From Pseudogulbenkiania ferrooxidans 2002 (GTDB taxonomy: Bacteria > Pseudomonadota > Gammaproteobacteria > Burkholderiales > Chromobacteriaceae): a DNA stretch of 64,000 nucleotides. The notes under the pieces are model-generated. The model worked only from the letters and a program-made list of their open reading frames with translations. It was not told the origin of the DNA and did not search any database. Shown piece by piece: positions 1-8,848 of the stretch (its first letter is position 1; each line of letters starts with the position of its first letter). Where the stretch lies: contig NZ_ACIS01000004.1 of assembly GCF_000174355.1 (NCBI RefSeq), forward strand, positions 252,924-316,923, written 5' to 3'. The translations under genes and the position numbers were made by a program.

Positions 1-8
1 GGCCGGAC

Positions 9-656
9 TCATACCGGCCCACTCGTCACCCCACCCGAATCCCCGTTGTGCTTGTGCCCATGCAAGCTTGTCCCGCTGGCCACCACATCCCCGTTAGTTG
101 TGTAGTTGCCGCCAGTCTGATTAACGTCGCCCTCAAACGTCGCACCATCGCCGCCCTTGATCGCCATGCCGCCATTACCGTTCAGCTGGCCTTGGGCAGT
201 GACCTCTTGGGTGGCTTCCAGATTGGGCGTGTCGAAGCGAGCGCCGTCGCTGGCGCTGACACTGTAGCTTTTGCAGGTCACCTCGTAGCGGTCGCAGTCC
301 ACCGCCACCACGCGGCCTTGTTTGATATGGACGTGGGCGCCTTCGGACGAATACAGGGCGGTCTCGCCAGACTTCAGGTTCTTCATGCGCAGGCTGCCGT
401 TCTCGGTGGCGATCACGATGGAGTGCGCGGTCTTGCCACCGATGGGGACGGCCACCGCCATGGTGCCGGGTGGTGGGCAGCTGGTCAGGCCGAAGTGCTG
501 GAACAGCTCGATGCCGTCCTGGCCTTCGGTGCTCAATCCCTTCAGTTGCACCAGCATCACCGGGCCGTCGGTGCTGGCCAGGGTGATGACGCCCCGGTAC
601 ACCTGGCGCACTCGCGCCATCGCTCCGGCGATGCGGCGGTCAATATCCTTCCACAT
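9..656 (-). CDS. Mu gp45-like baseplate/spike protein (gpV family)
   Basis: Phage baseplate assembly protein V: the trimeric membrane-piercing spike at the tip of a contractile tail. The 215-aa product starts with the MWKDIDRRIAGAM stretch typical of Mu gp45, has an OB-like N-terminal half and a repetitive beta-rich C-terminal half. It ends in a His/Gly-rich tip (LHGHKHNGDSGG) of the HxH type that binds a metal ion in spike tips. The ATG at 656 is chosen because the longer frame upstream runs back through the preceding gene and the family begins at this Met. It overlaps the P gene by 17 bases. Confidence 0.9.
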   Translation of the reverse strand: MWKDIDRRIAGAMARVRQVYRGVITLASTDGPVMLVQLKGLSTEGQDGIELFQHFGLTSCPPPGTMAVAVPIGGKTAHSIVIATENGSLRMKNLKSGETALYSSEGAHVHIKQGRVVAVDCDRYEVTCKSYSVSASDGARFDTPNLEATQEVTAQGQLNGNGGMAIKGGDGATFEGDVNQTGGNYTTNGDVVASGTSLHGHKHNGDSGGVTSGPV

Positions 657-1764
657 TGATGATCTCTCCCGGTCCTGTGTCTTTCTTCTTGCGACCTTTG
701 CGCTTGCCGCCGCGCTTGTCCTGGGGGATGGCGAATACCTGCCACACGCCATCCTCTTTCAGAGTCAACACGGTGCGCTTGGCCTGGCCACGGCCACCGA
801 CTAGCTTGCGCTGCACCAGGAAGAACACGGCATTGACGCCCTTGCTCTCCCACCACAACACCACGCGCTGGCCGGGCTTCCACAGCTGGCCGCTCTCGGT
901 GCGGTGCCCTGGCACTTCCACCTGCAGCGTCAGCCCGTTGAGCCGGCTGTCGGCCTGCAGCTTGTGCGCGTAGCTATTGGCCACGTCGGCATCGTCGGCA
1001 TCGGCACAGGTCACGATACTCGGCCGGTACAGGCTCACGCCCCGGTCGCGCACCGTGGTCTTGATGGCGTGCTTGCCCTCGGCCTGGTCGGTACCGTGCC
1101 CCTGGGCCAGCACGGTGATCTCGCTGGCGCGGTCGGCCATGCTGCGGGTGCGGGTAATGCGGATCACGTTGTTCTTCTCCGGCTGGCTGCGCGACAGGAT
1201 CAGCGTGGCCACGGGTGCCTGGGTGTAGTCCGGGCCGCCCACCACCAGTGTGCCGTCCGGCTCCAGCCAGGGCCACAGTCCGGCCACCTCGGCGGCCTCG
1301 CGCACCGCATCCCACGCGGTCATGCCGGGGTCGATGGCCAAGCGGTCGTGACGACGCATGCGTTCGGCCTCGATGCGGTAGCGCTTGATGCCCAAGGGGA
1401 GGGCGGCCTGCTTGATGATGTTTTCCAGAGTGATCTGGTTGGCGGCAAAGATCGGCGCCGAACAGTCCAGCAGCTGGCCGACCAGGTCGCGTCCGGTGAG
1501 GCTGACGGCCAGGTTCTCGCGGTTGTCGGTTTCCACGATGTCGTCGATGTAACCCACCATCACCCGTTCCTGGCCGACGCGCACTTCCATGGGCGCACCC
1601 TCGTAGACCGAAGCCGGCAACGCCTCACCCCCGGTGAACAGGTCGAATGACCAGCCGTCAGCGGCTTTCATCAGGTCGGAGTCGATCTCGTAGCGGCTCC
1701 AGTTGCTGTGGAACTTGCCGCCCACCACCAGCGACACGGCATCGTTGTCAGCGTGCGTAGGCAT
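640..1764 (-). CDS. Mu gp44-like baseplate hub protein (P family)
   Basis: 374-aa homologue of Mu P/gp44, the hub of the baseplate that links the tail tube to the spike. The N-terminal part (DAVSLVVGGKFHSNWSRYEI) and the central stretch around ISLTGRD/QLLDCSAP follow the late-control/hub protein pattern (gpD/gp27-like beta domains). The C-terminus is Lys/Arg-rich (KRGGKRKGRKKK). It overlaps the upstream N gene by 17 bases and the downstream spike gene by 17 bases, so the three are translationally linked. Confidence 0.88.
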   Translation of the reverse strand: MPTHADNDAVSLVVGGKFHSNWSRYEIDSDLMKAADGWSFDLFTGGEALPASVYEGAPMEVRVGQERVMVGYIDDIVETDNRENLAVSLTGRDLVGQLLDCSAPIFAANQITLENIIKQAALPLGIKRYRIEAERMRRHDRLAIDPGMTAWDAVREAAEVAGLWPWLEPDGTLVVGGPDYTQAPVATLILSRSQPEKNNVIRITRTRSMADRASEITVLAQGHGTDQAEGKHAIKTTVRDRGVSLYRPSIVTCADADDADVANSYAHKLQADSRLNGLTLQVEVPGHRTESGQLWKPGQRVVLWWESKGVNAVFFLVQRKLVGGRGQAKRTVLTLKEDGVWQVFAIPQDKRGGKRKGRKKKDTGPGEIINVEGY

Positions 1765-2977
1765 TCAGCACCTCTCCGGCGGCGATGAAGTTGGGGTTGC
1801 GTACCTGGGGATTGAGCCGAGCCAATTCCGCCGCACGGCTGCTGTCGCCATACCACCAGTGGGCGATCAGGTGCAGGTTGCCGGACGCTTCCACTTCGCG
1901 GGCAATCAGTGGCGGGCGGCTGTTGATGACCGCGATGGCGGCCACCAGCAGGTTATGTGCCGTGGCCTTGAGTGCTTCCACGGCTGGCACCGACTCCTCC
2001 AGCGGGTACAGCTCCCGGTAAGCGTCGATGGTCGCCCGCAGTTCCTCACGCACGCCGTTGACCATGATTTCGATCTGCGGCGGCGAGAGAGTGGCGGTTT
2101 CGGCTTCGTCCTGCAGCACGCCGGCCGTGACCGTCGCCAGCTCGGTGACGGTCAGCGCCTGCATCACGGCGGTGGTCTTGGCCACATCGGCCGGATAGGG
2201 GCGGTTGATCAGATCGGCGGCGGCGCCGGTGTCGTTACTCTTGGCCGGCAGCTTGACGATCTCTTTGAAGCTGTTGCGCAGGGCGCTGAACTCGCCGGTG
2301 CTGCCCTTCGTCCAGCGCAGGTTCACCAGCCCGTCCAACAACCCGGCTAGATCGACGGTGAAGTCCTGGGGAGCGCTGATCATCTGGCTTGCGGTATGGG
2401 TGGTCATACCGACCAGCGAGCGTGCATCCGTCATCACCGACAACAGGGTGTTTTTCCAGGCGTTGCTGCGAGCAAAACTGCCCCGCAGATTGAGGATGAG
2501 GTTGAACGCATCGGCGAAATTCAGCACCGCCAGCCCGCGTGCCGTGTCGGCCAGATTGGCCGCGCCGGCCGCTTTGGCTGCCGGCAGCTCGCGTTCGAAC
2601 AGCGACTGCCGCGCCCCGCCCAGCACCAGCGTCAGGCGCAGCATGCAGCCGTCGACCAGGTCGGTGTTGTGATCCTCGCTCCAGTCCTGGACATGGCACT
2701 CGACCAGGGGGCCGTAGATGGGGTGGATAAACTCGCCTGGGCCGCCGGCATCCACGACGTCGAGGAACGCTTTCAGGCGGGCCTCGTAGTCGTCGCCCCA
2801 AAAGATGGCATTGACCGTGAAGGTTTTGCTGCGGCCGCCGGTATCGGTGATCTGCTCCCCGTTCTGGTAGGGAAGGCCGACCCGCGCCAGATCGCGGCCA
2901 CCGCTGGCGGAAACCGCCTGAATGTCGAAGCGGACGCCCTTGTAACTGGCGTCCAGCAGGGTATCTTCCCAGGCCAT
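1748..2977 (-). CDS. Mu gp43-like DNA circularization/tail protein N
   Basis: 409 aa with the N-terminal DNA-circulation domain (MAWEDTLLDASYKGVRFDI, then PYQNGEQITDTGGRSKTF) diagnostic of Mu N/gp43. In Mu the protein is a tail/baseplate component; the circularization name is historical. The C-terminus carries a LysM/tail-X-like stretch (LIAHWWYGDSSRAAELARLN) that also occurs in small phage tail proteins binding the baseplate. The start codon touches the tape-measure stop (shared base at 2977). Confidence 0.9.
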   Translation of the reverse strand: MAWEDTLLDASYKGVRFDIQAVSASGGRDLARVGLPYQNGEQITDTGGRSKTFTVNAIFWGDDYEARLKAFLDVVDAGGPGEFIHPIYGPLVECHVQDWSEDHNTDLVDGCMLRLTLVLGGARQSLFERELPAAKAAGAANLADTARGLAVLNFADAFNLILNLRGSFARSNAWKNTLLSVMTDARSLVGMTTHTASQMISAPQDFTVDLAGLLDGLVNLRWTKGSTGEFSALRNSFKEIVKLPAKSNDTGAAADLINRPYPADVAKTTAVMQALTVTELATVTAGVLQDEAETATLSPPQIEIMVNGVREELRATIDAYRELYPLEESVPAVEALKATAHNLLVAAIAVINSRPPLIAREVEASGNLHLIAHWWYGDSSRAAELARLNPQVRNPNFIAAGEVLNAYAR

Positions 2978-4962
2978 CAGCCGCGCCTCCCGGTGGTGGT
3001 GTTATGGGTGTTGACGGTCTCGGTCAGCGTGCGGCCGTCGATCTGCAGGACGGTTCGGGACTCCAGCTTGATGGGCTGCTTGGCCAGATCGGAGAGCGCG
3101 CTGGTCTGCTTGTTCAGCCCCTCCAGCAGACCCTTTTCCTTGTCGCCGTTGAGCTTCTCGTACAGCCAGGTGCCCAGCGACATGTCTTTGCCGCCGTTGG
3201 CTTTGGTGAGCGAGCCCGTGATTTTGCCGTTCAACCAGCCACCAAACTCCCAGCCGGCCGCCCCAGCGCCGACCACCAGACCGGCCCCCCCTGTGACGGC
3301 GCGGCCAAGCATGGCGCCACCGCCGCGTACCAGCGCACCGGAACGGCCCAGTACCGAACCGGCCAGCTTGCTCCCGGCGCCGCCGGTCAGCAGGTTGCCG
3401 GCACCGGCAGCCACCGAGGCGGCCGCCAGCACGTTCATGGCCGTGGTGGTGGTGACGATGGCCTGGGTCAGGCCGGGGTAGGCTTGGGCGTAGTCGGCCA
3501 GCTTGGAGGCGATGTCGCCGACCGCTTCGGATGCCTTGGAAAAGCTGTCGACTTCGGCGAAGTCCTTTTCGTTGAGCGCTTTCTGTACCTTGGCGCCGGC
3601 TCCTTCCGCGATGAAAGCGTAGTCTTCCTCACCGGTGCCCTTGGCGTTCTGCAACTGGCCACGGATGTCCTTCACGTAGCCGCGGCTGTTCATGTAGCCG
3701 ACCAGGGCCATCAGCGCCTGGCGATCCTGCACCAGTTTGCCGACGGCGCTGCCCTGCAGCAGGTTGCCGATGGACTCCAGCATCGCCCTGCGCTCGTCGC
3801 CCTTGGCCGCCTCCAGCTTCTTCTGCAGCTTCTGGTAATCGGCGTTCTTGCCGACCACCTTGTCGACGATGCCGACAAAGGCATCCAGCCCGTTGATGCC
3901 GCGTTCCCTGGCTTTGGCCAGAGTGCCAGTCAGGTTGATGTTGAGTTTCTTGGCATCGTTGGCCGTGTCCTGGCTGTTGATCTTGGCCAGCAGGTTGACC
4001 AGGTTGTTGCCGGCCTCATCCTTGGTGCCGGCGGTGATGGCCGATGCCTGGTTGGCCGCCAGCAAGGTGTCCAGCCCGGTCATACCGGACATGCCGGCCT
4101 GCTTGGCCGTCGCCATCTGTTGTGGCAGCCACTTGGCCATGTCCTTCAATTCGAAGCCGCCGGCCTTGCCCGCCTTGATCGCCTTGTCTAGGGCGAGCGG
4201 GATCTGATCGTCGCTCAGGCCAAAGGTCTGCTTGGCGCGGATGGCGATGGCGGCCAAGTCCTGGGCGCCGGCACCGCTGGCCGTAGAATACTTCTGCAGC
4301 GCCGGCAGCAGGGTGGTCGCGCTCTTCTGCGACATGGCGCCGGAAGCCAGCAGGGCATCCAGTGTTTCGGCCGCGCCTTCCTTGGTGCCGCCTCCTTCCC
4401 GTACCGCCTTCCGGATCGAGGCGTCCAGCTCCTGCTTTCCGGCACGGCGGCCGGCGCGGTTCTGATCGCCATAGGCCGTGTTAGCCATGTAGCGCAGACG
4501 GGTGTCGTAATCCATCACCCGCTTGATCGGCTGCGCGGCCACATAGCCGGCACCCAGCACCGCGCCGCCCGCCGTGGCCCAGGCGTTCACCACACTGCCG
4601 CCCAGCTGCATGGCGCGCTGGGCACGGCCGACGCCGTCCATCTCGCGGCGCAAGGCCACCACCTTGCTGCGCATGGCCTCCAGTGCCCGTGACTGTTCGG
4701 CGGACGAGGCGAAGCCGGTGCGGGCCAGGCGGTTGTAGGCCGCCTCGGTCTGCTGGATTTCGCGCCGGATGGCGGCCTGGGATCGTACCTCCAGCAGCTC
4801 GCGGGCACGGGCGGCGCTGCCCATGCGGCGCGAGGCGTCCTCTACCGCCCGAGCGCCTGTACGGGACTCTTGCTCGACGGTGCGGAAGGCACTTTGCACC
4901 ACCTGGCTGAGCAGGTTCTTGGCGCGCAGGGTAAGGGAAAGGTCTAGGTTGCGACTGCTCAT
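2977..4962 (-). CDS. Tail tape measure protein (Mu gp42-like)
   Basis: 661-aa tape-measure protein that sets tail length and is ejected with the DNA. It has a helical N-terminus rich in Gln/Arg/Ala coiled coil, a TP901-type central region around YDTRLRYMANTAYGD, and a hydrophobic Gly/Ala-rich segment (about residues 505-580) typical of membrane-inserting parts of these proteins. It follows the frameshifted tail chaperone with a 4-base ATGA-type overlap (4959-4962), the standard arrangement in Mu-like phages. Its length is consistent with a contractile tail of Mu size. Confidence 0.92.
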   Translation of the reverse strand: MSSRNLDLSLTLRAKNLLSQVVQSAFRTVEQESRTGARAVEDASRRMGSAARARELLEVRSQAAIRREIQQTEAAYNRLARTGFASSAEQSRALEAMRSKVVALRREMDGVGRAQRAMQLGGSVVNAWATAGGAVLGAGYVAAQPIKRVMDYDTRLRYMANTAYGDQNRAGRRAGKQELDASIRKAVREGGGTKEGAAETLDALLASGAMSQKSATTLLPALQKYSTASGAGAQDLAAIAIRAKQTFGLSDDQIPLALDKAIKAGKAGGFELKDMAKWLPQQMATAKQAGMSGMTGLDTLLAANQASAITAGTKDEAGNNLVNLLAKINSQDTANDAKKLNINLTGTLAKARERGINGLDAFVGIVDKVVGKNADYQKLQKKLEAAKGDERRAMLESIGNLLQGSAVGKLVQDRQALMALVGYMNSRGYVKDIRGQLQNAKGTGEEDYAFIAEGAGAKVQKALNEKDFAEVDSFSKASEAVGDIASKLADYAQAYPGLTQAIVTTTTAMNVLAAASVAAGAGNLLTGGAGSKLAGSVLGRSGALVRGGGAMLGRAVTGGAGLVVGAGAAGWEFGGWLNGKITGSLTKANGGKDMSLGTWLYEKLNGDKEKGLLEGLNKQTSALSDLAKQPIKLESRTVLQIDGRTLTETVNTHNTTTGRRG

Positions 4963-5449
4963 GCGGGTGACCTGGGTTGGCGACGGGAGATGAAGGTTTC
5001 GCTAATGACGCGCTGGTCGCGTTTCGCGGACGTTTTGGCACCCAGCGCGGTCAGCCAAGCGTCGATCTCCGGCCCGGTCATGGCCGCCACCTGGGGGGCG
5101 GTCAGACCGAGCGGGGCGAGGGCTACGCAGAGGGCGCGGTAGCCGCGTTGGCGGTGCGCCGCTCCCTGCGCTTTTTTTTGAGCCGGTCCTGTGCCTCGGC
5201 GATTTGGATGTAGTCGTCGGGCTCGATCTCGCTGGCCAAGAACGTCCCGGTCAGTACCTCGGTCAGCTCCTCGGCCGGGATGTCGCCCAGGCGCACAATG
5301 GCCTTGGCCATCAGGTCCACCTTGCGGAAGCCCTCGCCCTGATCCAGATCGATCTCGTCCTGCAGGGTGTTCAGGCGCACCTCGCCCTGGTAGTGCAGCA
5401 CGCCCTGGCACTCCACGCCGTAGTCCAGTTCAAACGGTTCGGTCTTCAT
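4959..5449 (-). CDS. Tail assembly chaperone long form, gp41-gp42' fusion by -1 frameshift
   Basis: Long form of the tail assembly chaperone, analogous to lambda gpG-T. The short protein is read in frame 0 to Lys93. A slip at the A-AAA-AAG heptamer (5177-5171) moves ribosomes to the -1 frame, which stays open to 4959 and adds about 70 residues beginning AQGAAHRQRGYRALC. No start or ribosome-binding site for a separate gene is seen in the -1 frame. The extension ends with the TGA that overlaps the tape-measure start, as expected. That the product is made is inferred. Confidence 0.8.
5123..5449 (-). CDS. Tail assembly chaperone short form (Mu gp41-like)
   Basis: 108-aa phage tail assembly protein of the Mu gp41 family (MKTEPFELDYGVECQGVLHY). 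It is thought to bind the tape measure during tail assembly and is absent from the mature virion in related phages. The ATG at 5449 overlaps the tail-tube stop (ATGA); an in-frame extension further upstream only runs back through the tube gene. Residues 91-93 are encoded by AAA AAA AAG, the frameshift site that makes the long form. Confidence 0.88.
   Translation of the reverse strand: MKTEPFELDYGVECQGVLHYQGEVRLNTLQDEIDLDQGEGFRKVDLMAKAIVRLGDIPAEELTEVLTGTFLASEIEPDDYIQIAEAQDRLKKKRRERRTANAATAPSA
5171..5177 (-). other. Slippery heptamer A-AAA-AAG for -1 ribosomal frameshifting
   Basis: Eight A residues followed by G on the minus strand (5179-5171) place A AAA AAG exactly in the frame 0 X-XXY-YYZ register. 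This is the heptamer used by dnaX and many tail-chaperone genes. The downstream stimulatory structure was not modelled. Confidence 0.85.
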
Positions 5450-5817
5450 CACTCTTCTACCTTGCGCAGGGCGCCCATGCTGATATCGCGGCGCAGTTCG
5501 TTGTCGACGCTGTACGATTCGCCCACCTCGATGCTGAAGCAGCCCAGGTAGCTCGTGCGTTTCTTGCCGGGCATGTCCGGCGTGATGGTGATACGGCTGT
5601 CGGTGATGTTGTCCCAATCCGGCTCATCACCTTCCGGCACCGCCACGGTGACCTTCAGGTCGTACTCGGCAATACCCTTGCTGTAGCCCTTGGCCCGGCC
5701 GGTGCGGTTCATGGTCTTCACCAGCTTGCGGCCGGTGCGGGTGGTGGCATTGAGTGACACCACTTCGACTTCCTGGCCGTCCAGGTCCAGGAAGATGTTG
5801 CTGACGTAGGCAGTCAT
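5449..5817 (-). CDS. Tail tube protein (Mu gpM/gp40 family)
   Basis: 122-aa phage tail tube protein that polymerises around the tape measure and is itself surrounded by the sheath. The sequence (MTAYVSNIFLDLDGQEVEVVSLN, later NRTGRAKGYSKGIAEYDLKV) fits the Mu gpM family in length and pattern. It lies directly after the sheath gene (11-base gap) and before the chaperone (ATGA overlap), the universal order for contractile tails. Confidence 0.9.
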   Translation of the reverse strand: MTAYVSNIFLDLDGQEVEVVSLNATTRTGRKLVKTMNRTGRAKGYSKGIAEYDLKVTVAVPEGDEPDWDNITDSRITITPDMPGKKRTSYLGCFSIEVGESYSVDNELRRDISMGALRKVEE

Positions 5818-5827
5818 GCGTAGCCCC

Positions 5828-7246
5828 TTATTCCAGGATCAAGTCCATGCGCACGGCGAAGATGTGCGCCCCAGGCACCACCGAGGACGGGATGCGAATG
5901 TTGAAGCGCGTCACGTCCTGGCCATCGCCTTGCACCACTAGCTCGGCCTTGTGCTGCTCCACGTTCTGGTAAATCTCCAGCTCTTCCAGGCTGAGACATA
6001 CGTCGAAGCAGGCCGACCACACCTTTTCCTGGGTGCGCTGGCTCTTCTTCTCGCGCGGGAACTCGCGGTTCAGCTTCTGCAGCACCGCCTTGGCACCGTA
6101 GATCAGCGAGCGCGGCGTGGTGATGTCCAGCATGGTCGGGTCGGCGGTACCGTCCACCGTCTTGGTGTAGGTGGTGATGGCGCGGCTGATCACTACACGG
6201 TTGCCTTCGCCCACCGTCAGAGGGGTGATGCCGTTCCACAGCGCGTTCTCCACCTCGGTGTTGGAGGCTTGCTGGGTCACGTCCACCACGTCCAGGCCCA
6301 CCAGTTCCAGTGTGTTCAACGGCCGGGCCGGGTCTTCCTCGCTGGCGACCACGGCGGCATAGGCGGCCGCGATCTCAGCCGGTAGGCGCTTGGCGCCGCG
6401 ATACCAGGGCAGCGAGATCCACTCGCTGTTGATTGCAGCCTGCAGCCCCATGGCGCTGGCCAGCGTGCCGGTATGGGCCAGCGTCCCGAGTGCCCAGCGT
6501 TTCTCGCGTGGGCCGCCGACGTATTCCAGGTGCTCGCGCAGTTCCAGGGCGGCGGCACTGGTGGCGAACGGGCAGACCACCAGGTCGTGGCCGGCCGCCT
6601 GGATGGCATCCAGCGCCGACTGTAGGCTGGCGTCGTTGGCGCCGCCCGCCATGGCGGTCACGGCCGCTGTCATGCTGTCGGCGGTCAGGCTGGCCGCGAG
6701 CTTGATGTCGTTGCCAACGGCGGCCTTGTGCTTGGCGGTGAAGGTCACCTCGCCACCGGCGGCGGCAGCGGTCACCGGCAGCGCCGGCTGCGCCGCGACG
6801 GCCGCCACTACCTTGGCGGCGGCTGCCGCAGGCGTGGTGCCGGCATCGACGGCCAGGCGCAGGGTCTCGGCGCCGATGCTGACGATCAGCGTGCCGCTGG
6901 TGGTCGCGCTAGTGGCCAGCGTGATCTTGCCGCTAGCGGCCAGACCGGCAGCATCATCGCCCAGCAGCACCAGGGACAGTGCGCCATAGGGGTTGGCCCG
7001 GATGAAGGCGCGTGCCATCAGGTGACCCACCGAGCCATAGCCGCAGTAGGCGGCCGCTTCCTCGTCGCTGTACACGTCGATCACCGGGCTGGCGTTGCTG
7101 GTCAGCACATTGGTCAGCTTCGGCGCCACCAGCACGGTGCGTTGACGGTTGGCCGGCAGGCTCTTCAGGGCGGCACGAGTATAGAACTCGATGTACTTGC
7201 CCGGCGTGCGGATGGACGACGGAATCTTGTCGAAGGTGATGTTCAT
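5828..7246 (-). CDS. Contractile tail sheath protein (Mu gpL/gp39)
   Basis: 472-aa tail sheath subunit. The N-terminus (ITFDKIPSSIRTPGKYIEFY) is the Mu gpL signature. A long Ala-rich variable insertion (about residues 110-210) precedes the conserved C-terminal sheath domain (TYTKTVDGTADPTMLDITTP, then REFPREKKSQRTQEKVWSA). The length matches Mu gpL (495 aa) closely. The start overlaps the stop of the gp38-like gene by 4 bases. Confidence 0.93.
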   Translation of the reverse strand: MNITFDKIPSSIRTPGKYIEFYTRAALKSLPANRQRTVLVAPKLTNVLTSNASPVIDVYSDEEAAAYCGYGSVGHLMARAFIRANPYGALSLVLLGDDAAGLAASGKITLATSATTSGTLIVSIGAETLRLAVDAGTTPAAAAAKVVAAVAAQPALPVTAAAAGGEVTFTAKHKAAVGNDIKLAASLTADSMTAAVTAMAGGANDASLQSALDAIQAAGHDLVVCPFATSAAALELREHLEYVGGPREKRWALGTLAHTGTLASAMGLQAAINSEWISLPWYRGAKRLPAEIAAAYAAVVASEEDPARPLNTLELVGLDVVDVTQQASNTEVENALWNGITPLTVGEGNRVVISRAITTYTKTVDGTADPTMLDITTPRSLIYGAKAVLQKLNREFPREKKSQRTQEKVWSACFDVCLSLEELEIYQNVEQHKAELVVQGDGQDVTRFNIRIPSSVVPGAHIFAVRMDLILE

Positions 7247-7443
7247 GCCTTGTCCTCGGCCTTCGGTTTACGGGGGGCCGCCTTGTCCGCCACTTCCACC
7301 AGGCTGCCTTCGCGGATCAGGCTGCGGTAATAGGCGGTGGACGGTACGTCCACCGGCTCGGCGTCGGTGATGTGCTCGCGCGGGTTGAATTCCTTGGGCA
7401 CCAGTCCACCCGGTGCCGCCTGGACGTTCAGGGTTTTTGTCAC
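7243..7443 (-). CDS. Small tail-region protein (Mu gp38-like, DUF2635)
   Basis: 66-aa protein of the DUF2635 type, always found just upstream of the sheath gene in Mu-like phages. The central motif VPSTAYYRSLIREGSLVEV is the conserved part; the C-terminus is Lys-rich. Function unknown. It overlaps both neighbours by 4 bases, indicating tight translational coupling. Confidence 0.83.
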   Translation of the reverse strand: MTKTLNVQAAPGGLVPKEFNPREHITDAEPVDVPSTAYYRSLIREGSLVEVADKAAPRKPKAEDKA

Positions 7444-8105
7444 GATGGGCTCTCCTCGTTGACGTGGGTTTCGAAGTTGATGGACGGGGTATCCTTGCCG
7501 GGCTGATACAGGCCTACGTTGAAGCCACCCAGCCAGGGCAATGGTGCTTCGGTCTTACCGCCCAGGAGGGGGAAGAGGGCGTCGGGATGCTCCGGGCCTT
7601 CCGGGGCGGGCCAGCTGCCGTCCGGCAGCGCGGTTTCCTCCCAGGTGCTCTTGAACTCCACCGACATCACTCCCCAGCTGTTGCTGGCGATCTGGGTATT
7701 GACCAGGGTTTTCACCTTGCCTGGTTCCAAACGGCTGATCGGCAGCCCCAGCTTCTGGCCTGCCAGCAGCCGGCGCACCGCCCACACCAGGCGATTGACG
7801 CCGATGTCGGCGGTGGCCGGGCCGGCACCGACGCGCAGCCCTTGCGAGCGCCGCACCAGGCGGTCGCCGACCACCACCACGAAGGTGCCGGTTTCCTTCC
7901 AGTCCGGTTTGCCCATGCGGCGGTGGTCTCCCTCGGCCATGCCACCGAAGGCGACATAGGCGGCCGGGAACGCCTTGACGGCGTTTTCCAGGTCGTCGAT
8001 CTCCCCGGCGTAGTAGTCGCAGGTACGCACGGCCTTGCCGAGGCCGGTCTCCAGGCGCTGCACTATGGCCGCCTGGATACGGGTGAGCAGGGGTTCCGTT
8101 ACCAT
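7440..8105 (-). CDS. Mu gp37-like protein (DUF1834)
   Basis: 221-aa homologue of Mu gp37, a neck or tail-completion-region protein. The family pattern appears in the N-terminal TRIQAAIVQRLETGLGKAVRTCDYYAGEIDD, the central FVVVVGDRLVRRSQGLR and the GVNRLVWAVRRLLAGQKLGLPI segment. Its function has not been established by experiment in Mu; the conserved position between gp36 and gp38 is the strongest clue. It overlaps gp36 by 7 bases. Confidence 0.85.
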   Translation of the reverse strand: MVTEPLLTRIQAAIVQRLETGLGKAVRTCDYYAGEIDDLENAVKAFPAAYVAFGGMAEGDHRRMGKPDWKETGTFVVVVGDRLVRRSQGLRVGAGPATADIGVNRLVWAVRRLLAGQKLGLPISRLEPGKVKTLVNTQIASNSWGVMSVEFKSTWEETALPDGSWPAPEGPEHPDALFPLLGGKTEAPLPWLGGFNVGLYQPGKDTPSINFETHVNEESPS

Positions 8106-8521
8106 CCTCCGGACCTCCCGAAGACACGACCGCCGGATTCCATCACCACGGTGTCTTCCGTGGCCACCTCTTCACCGGTCGCATCGCGGCCGAGGGAGAC
8201 CTTGCCCTCGGCCACCTTCTCCAGGTAGCGAATGGCGTCGCGGTAGCGCTCGCGCATGTTTTCCGACACCACCACGTCGCCATCGCGCCCGAGGTGATAG
8301 CGGGCGATGTCGCAGGTGTAGGCCGTGAGCACCAGCGGTGGGTTGGGAAACGGCAGCGGGTAGCGGCCCGCCAGGTAGGAGTCCACCTCGGCCTCGGCCG
8401 TGGCCAGGGCGCCGGCCAACACACTGTCGTTGATGGCGCCGGTCTGTTCGCGGTCGGTCAGCTCGATCAGCTCGCGCTCACCGATGGTGGTCACCATGTC
8501 CTGGCGGGTCGCGTAGCTCAC
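8099..8521 (-). CDS. Mu gp36-like head-tail connector protein (DUF1320)
   Basis: 140-aa DUF1320 protein (MSYATRQDMVTTIGERELIELTDRE; then AEVDSYLAGRYPLPFPNPP). DUF1320 proteins resemble head-completion/adaptor proteins of other tailed phages, so this probably forms part of the neck between portal and tail. It lies 3 bases after the gp35-like gene and overlaps gp37. Confidence 0.87.
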   Translation of the reverse strand: MSYATRQDMVTTIGERELIELTDREQTGAINDSVLAGALATAEAEVDSYLAGRYPLPFPNPPLVLTAYTCDIARYHLGRDGDVVVSENMRERYRDAIRYLEKVAEGKVSLGRDATGEEVATEDTVVMESGGRVFGRSGGW

Positions 8522-8524
8522 GGT

Positions 8525-8836
8525 TTACGCCCCCGCATTGGCAGCCTTGCGGCCACCGCTGGTCTTGGTGGTCGCGGCGGATTTGTCACCCGTCTCGTCC
8601 TGAGCGCTTTCGCTAGTTCCCTCGCTGGAGGTAGCCGGCGGCTCGGCATCGTTGTCGCCGTTCTCCTTCACCGGCTCTTCCGGTGCCCGCTCCACCTTGA
8701 GGTTGGCTTCCTTCATCAGGCGCTCCCATTGCTCGTCGGTGTACTCGTTGGCATCCACCACCGTGCCCTCAGCGGGCCACTTCACGCCCAGCCGGCAGAA
8801 GCCGGCCTCGCGCAAGGATTTAACGATCAGCTTCAT
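8525..8836 (-). CDS. Mu gp35/FluMu-like small head-region protein
   Basis: 103-aa protein with a folded N-terminal half (MKLIVKSLREAGFCRLGVKWPAEGTVVDANEYTDEQWERL, split here only for description) of the HI1506/gp35 type and a low-complexity, acidic Ser/Thr/Glu-rich tail (residues 50-103). The conserved Trp plus DxxEYTDEQW pattern is family-typical. It sits just downstream of the major head gene and may be a decoration or head-stabilising protein, but no function is known. Confidence 0.8.
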   Translation of the reverse strand: MKLIVKSLREAGFCRLGVKWPAEGTVVDANEYTDEQWERLMKEANLKVERAPEEPVKENGDNDAEPPATSSEGTSESAQDETGDKSAATTKTSGGRKAANAGA

Positions 8837-8848
8837 GGATGCTTTTCC

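Noticed and set aside
5123-5617. 164-codon reading of the tail chaperone with a longer N-terminus
   Set aside because: The additional 56 residues are the out-of-frame complement of the tail-tube gene; the ATG at 5449 overlapping the tube stop matches the family start.
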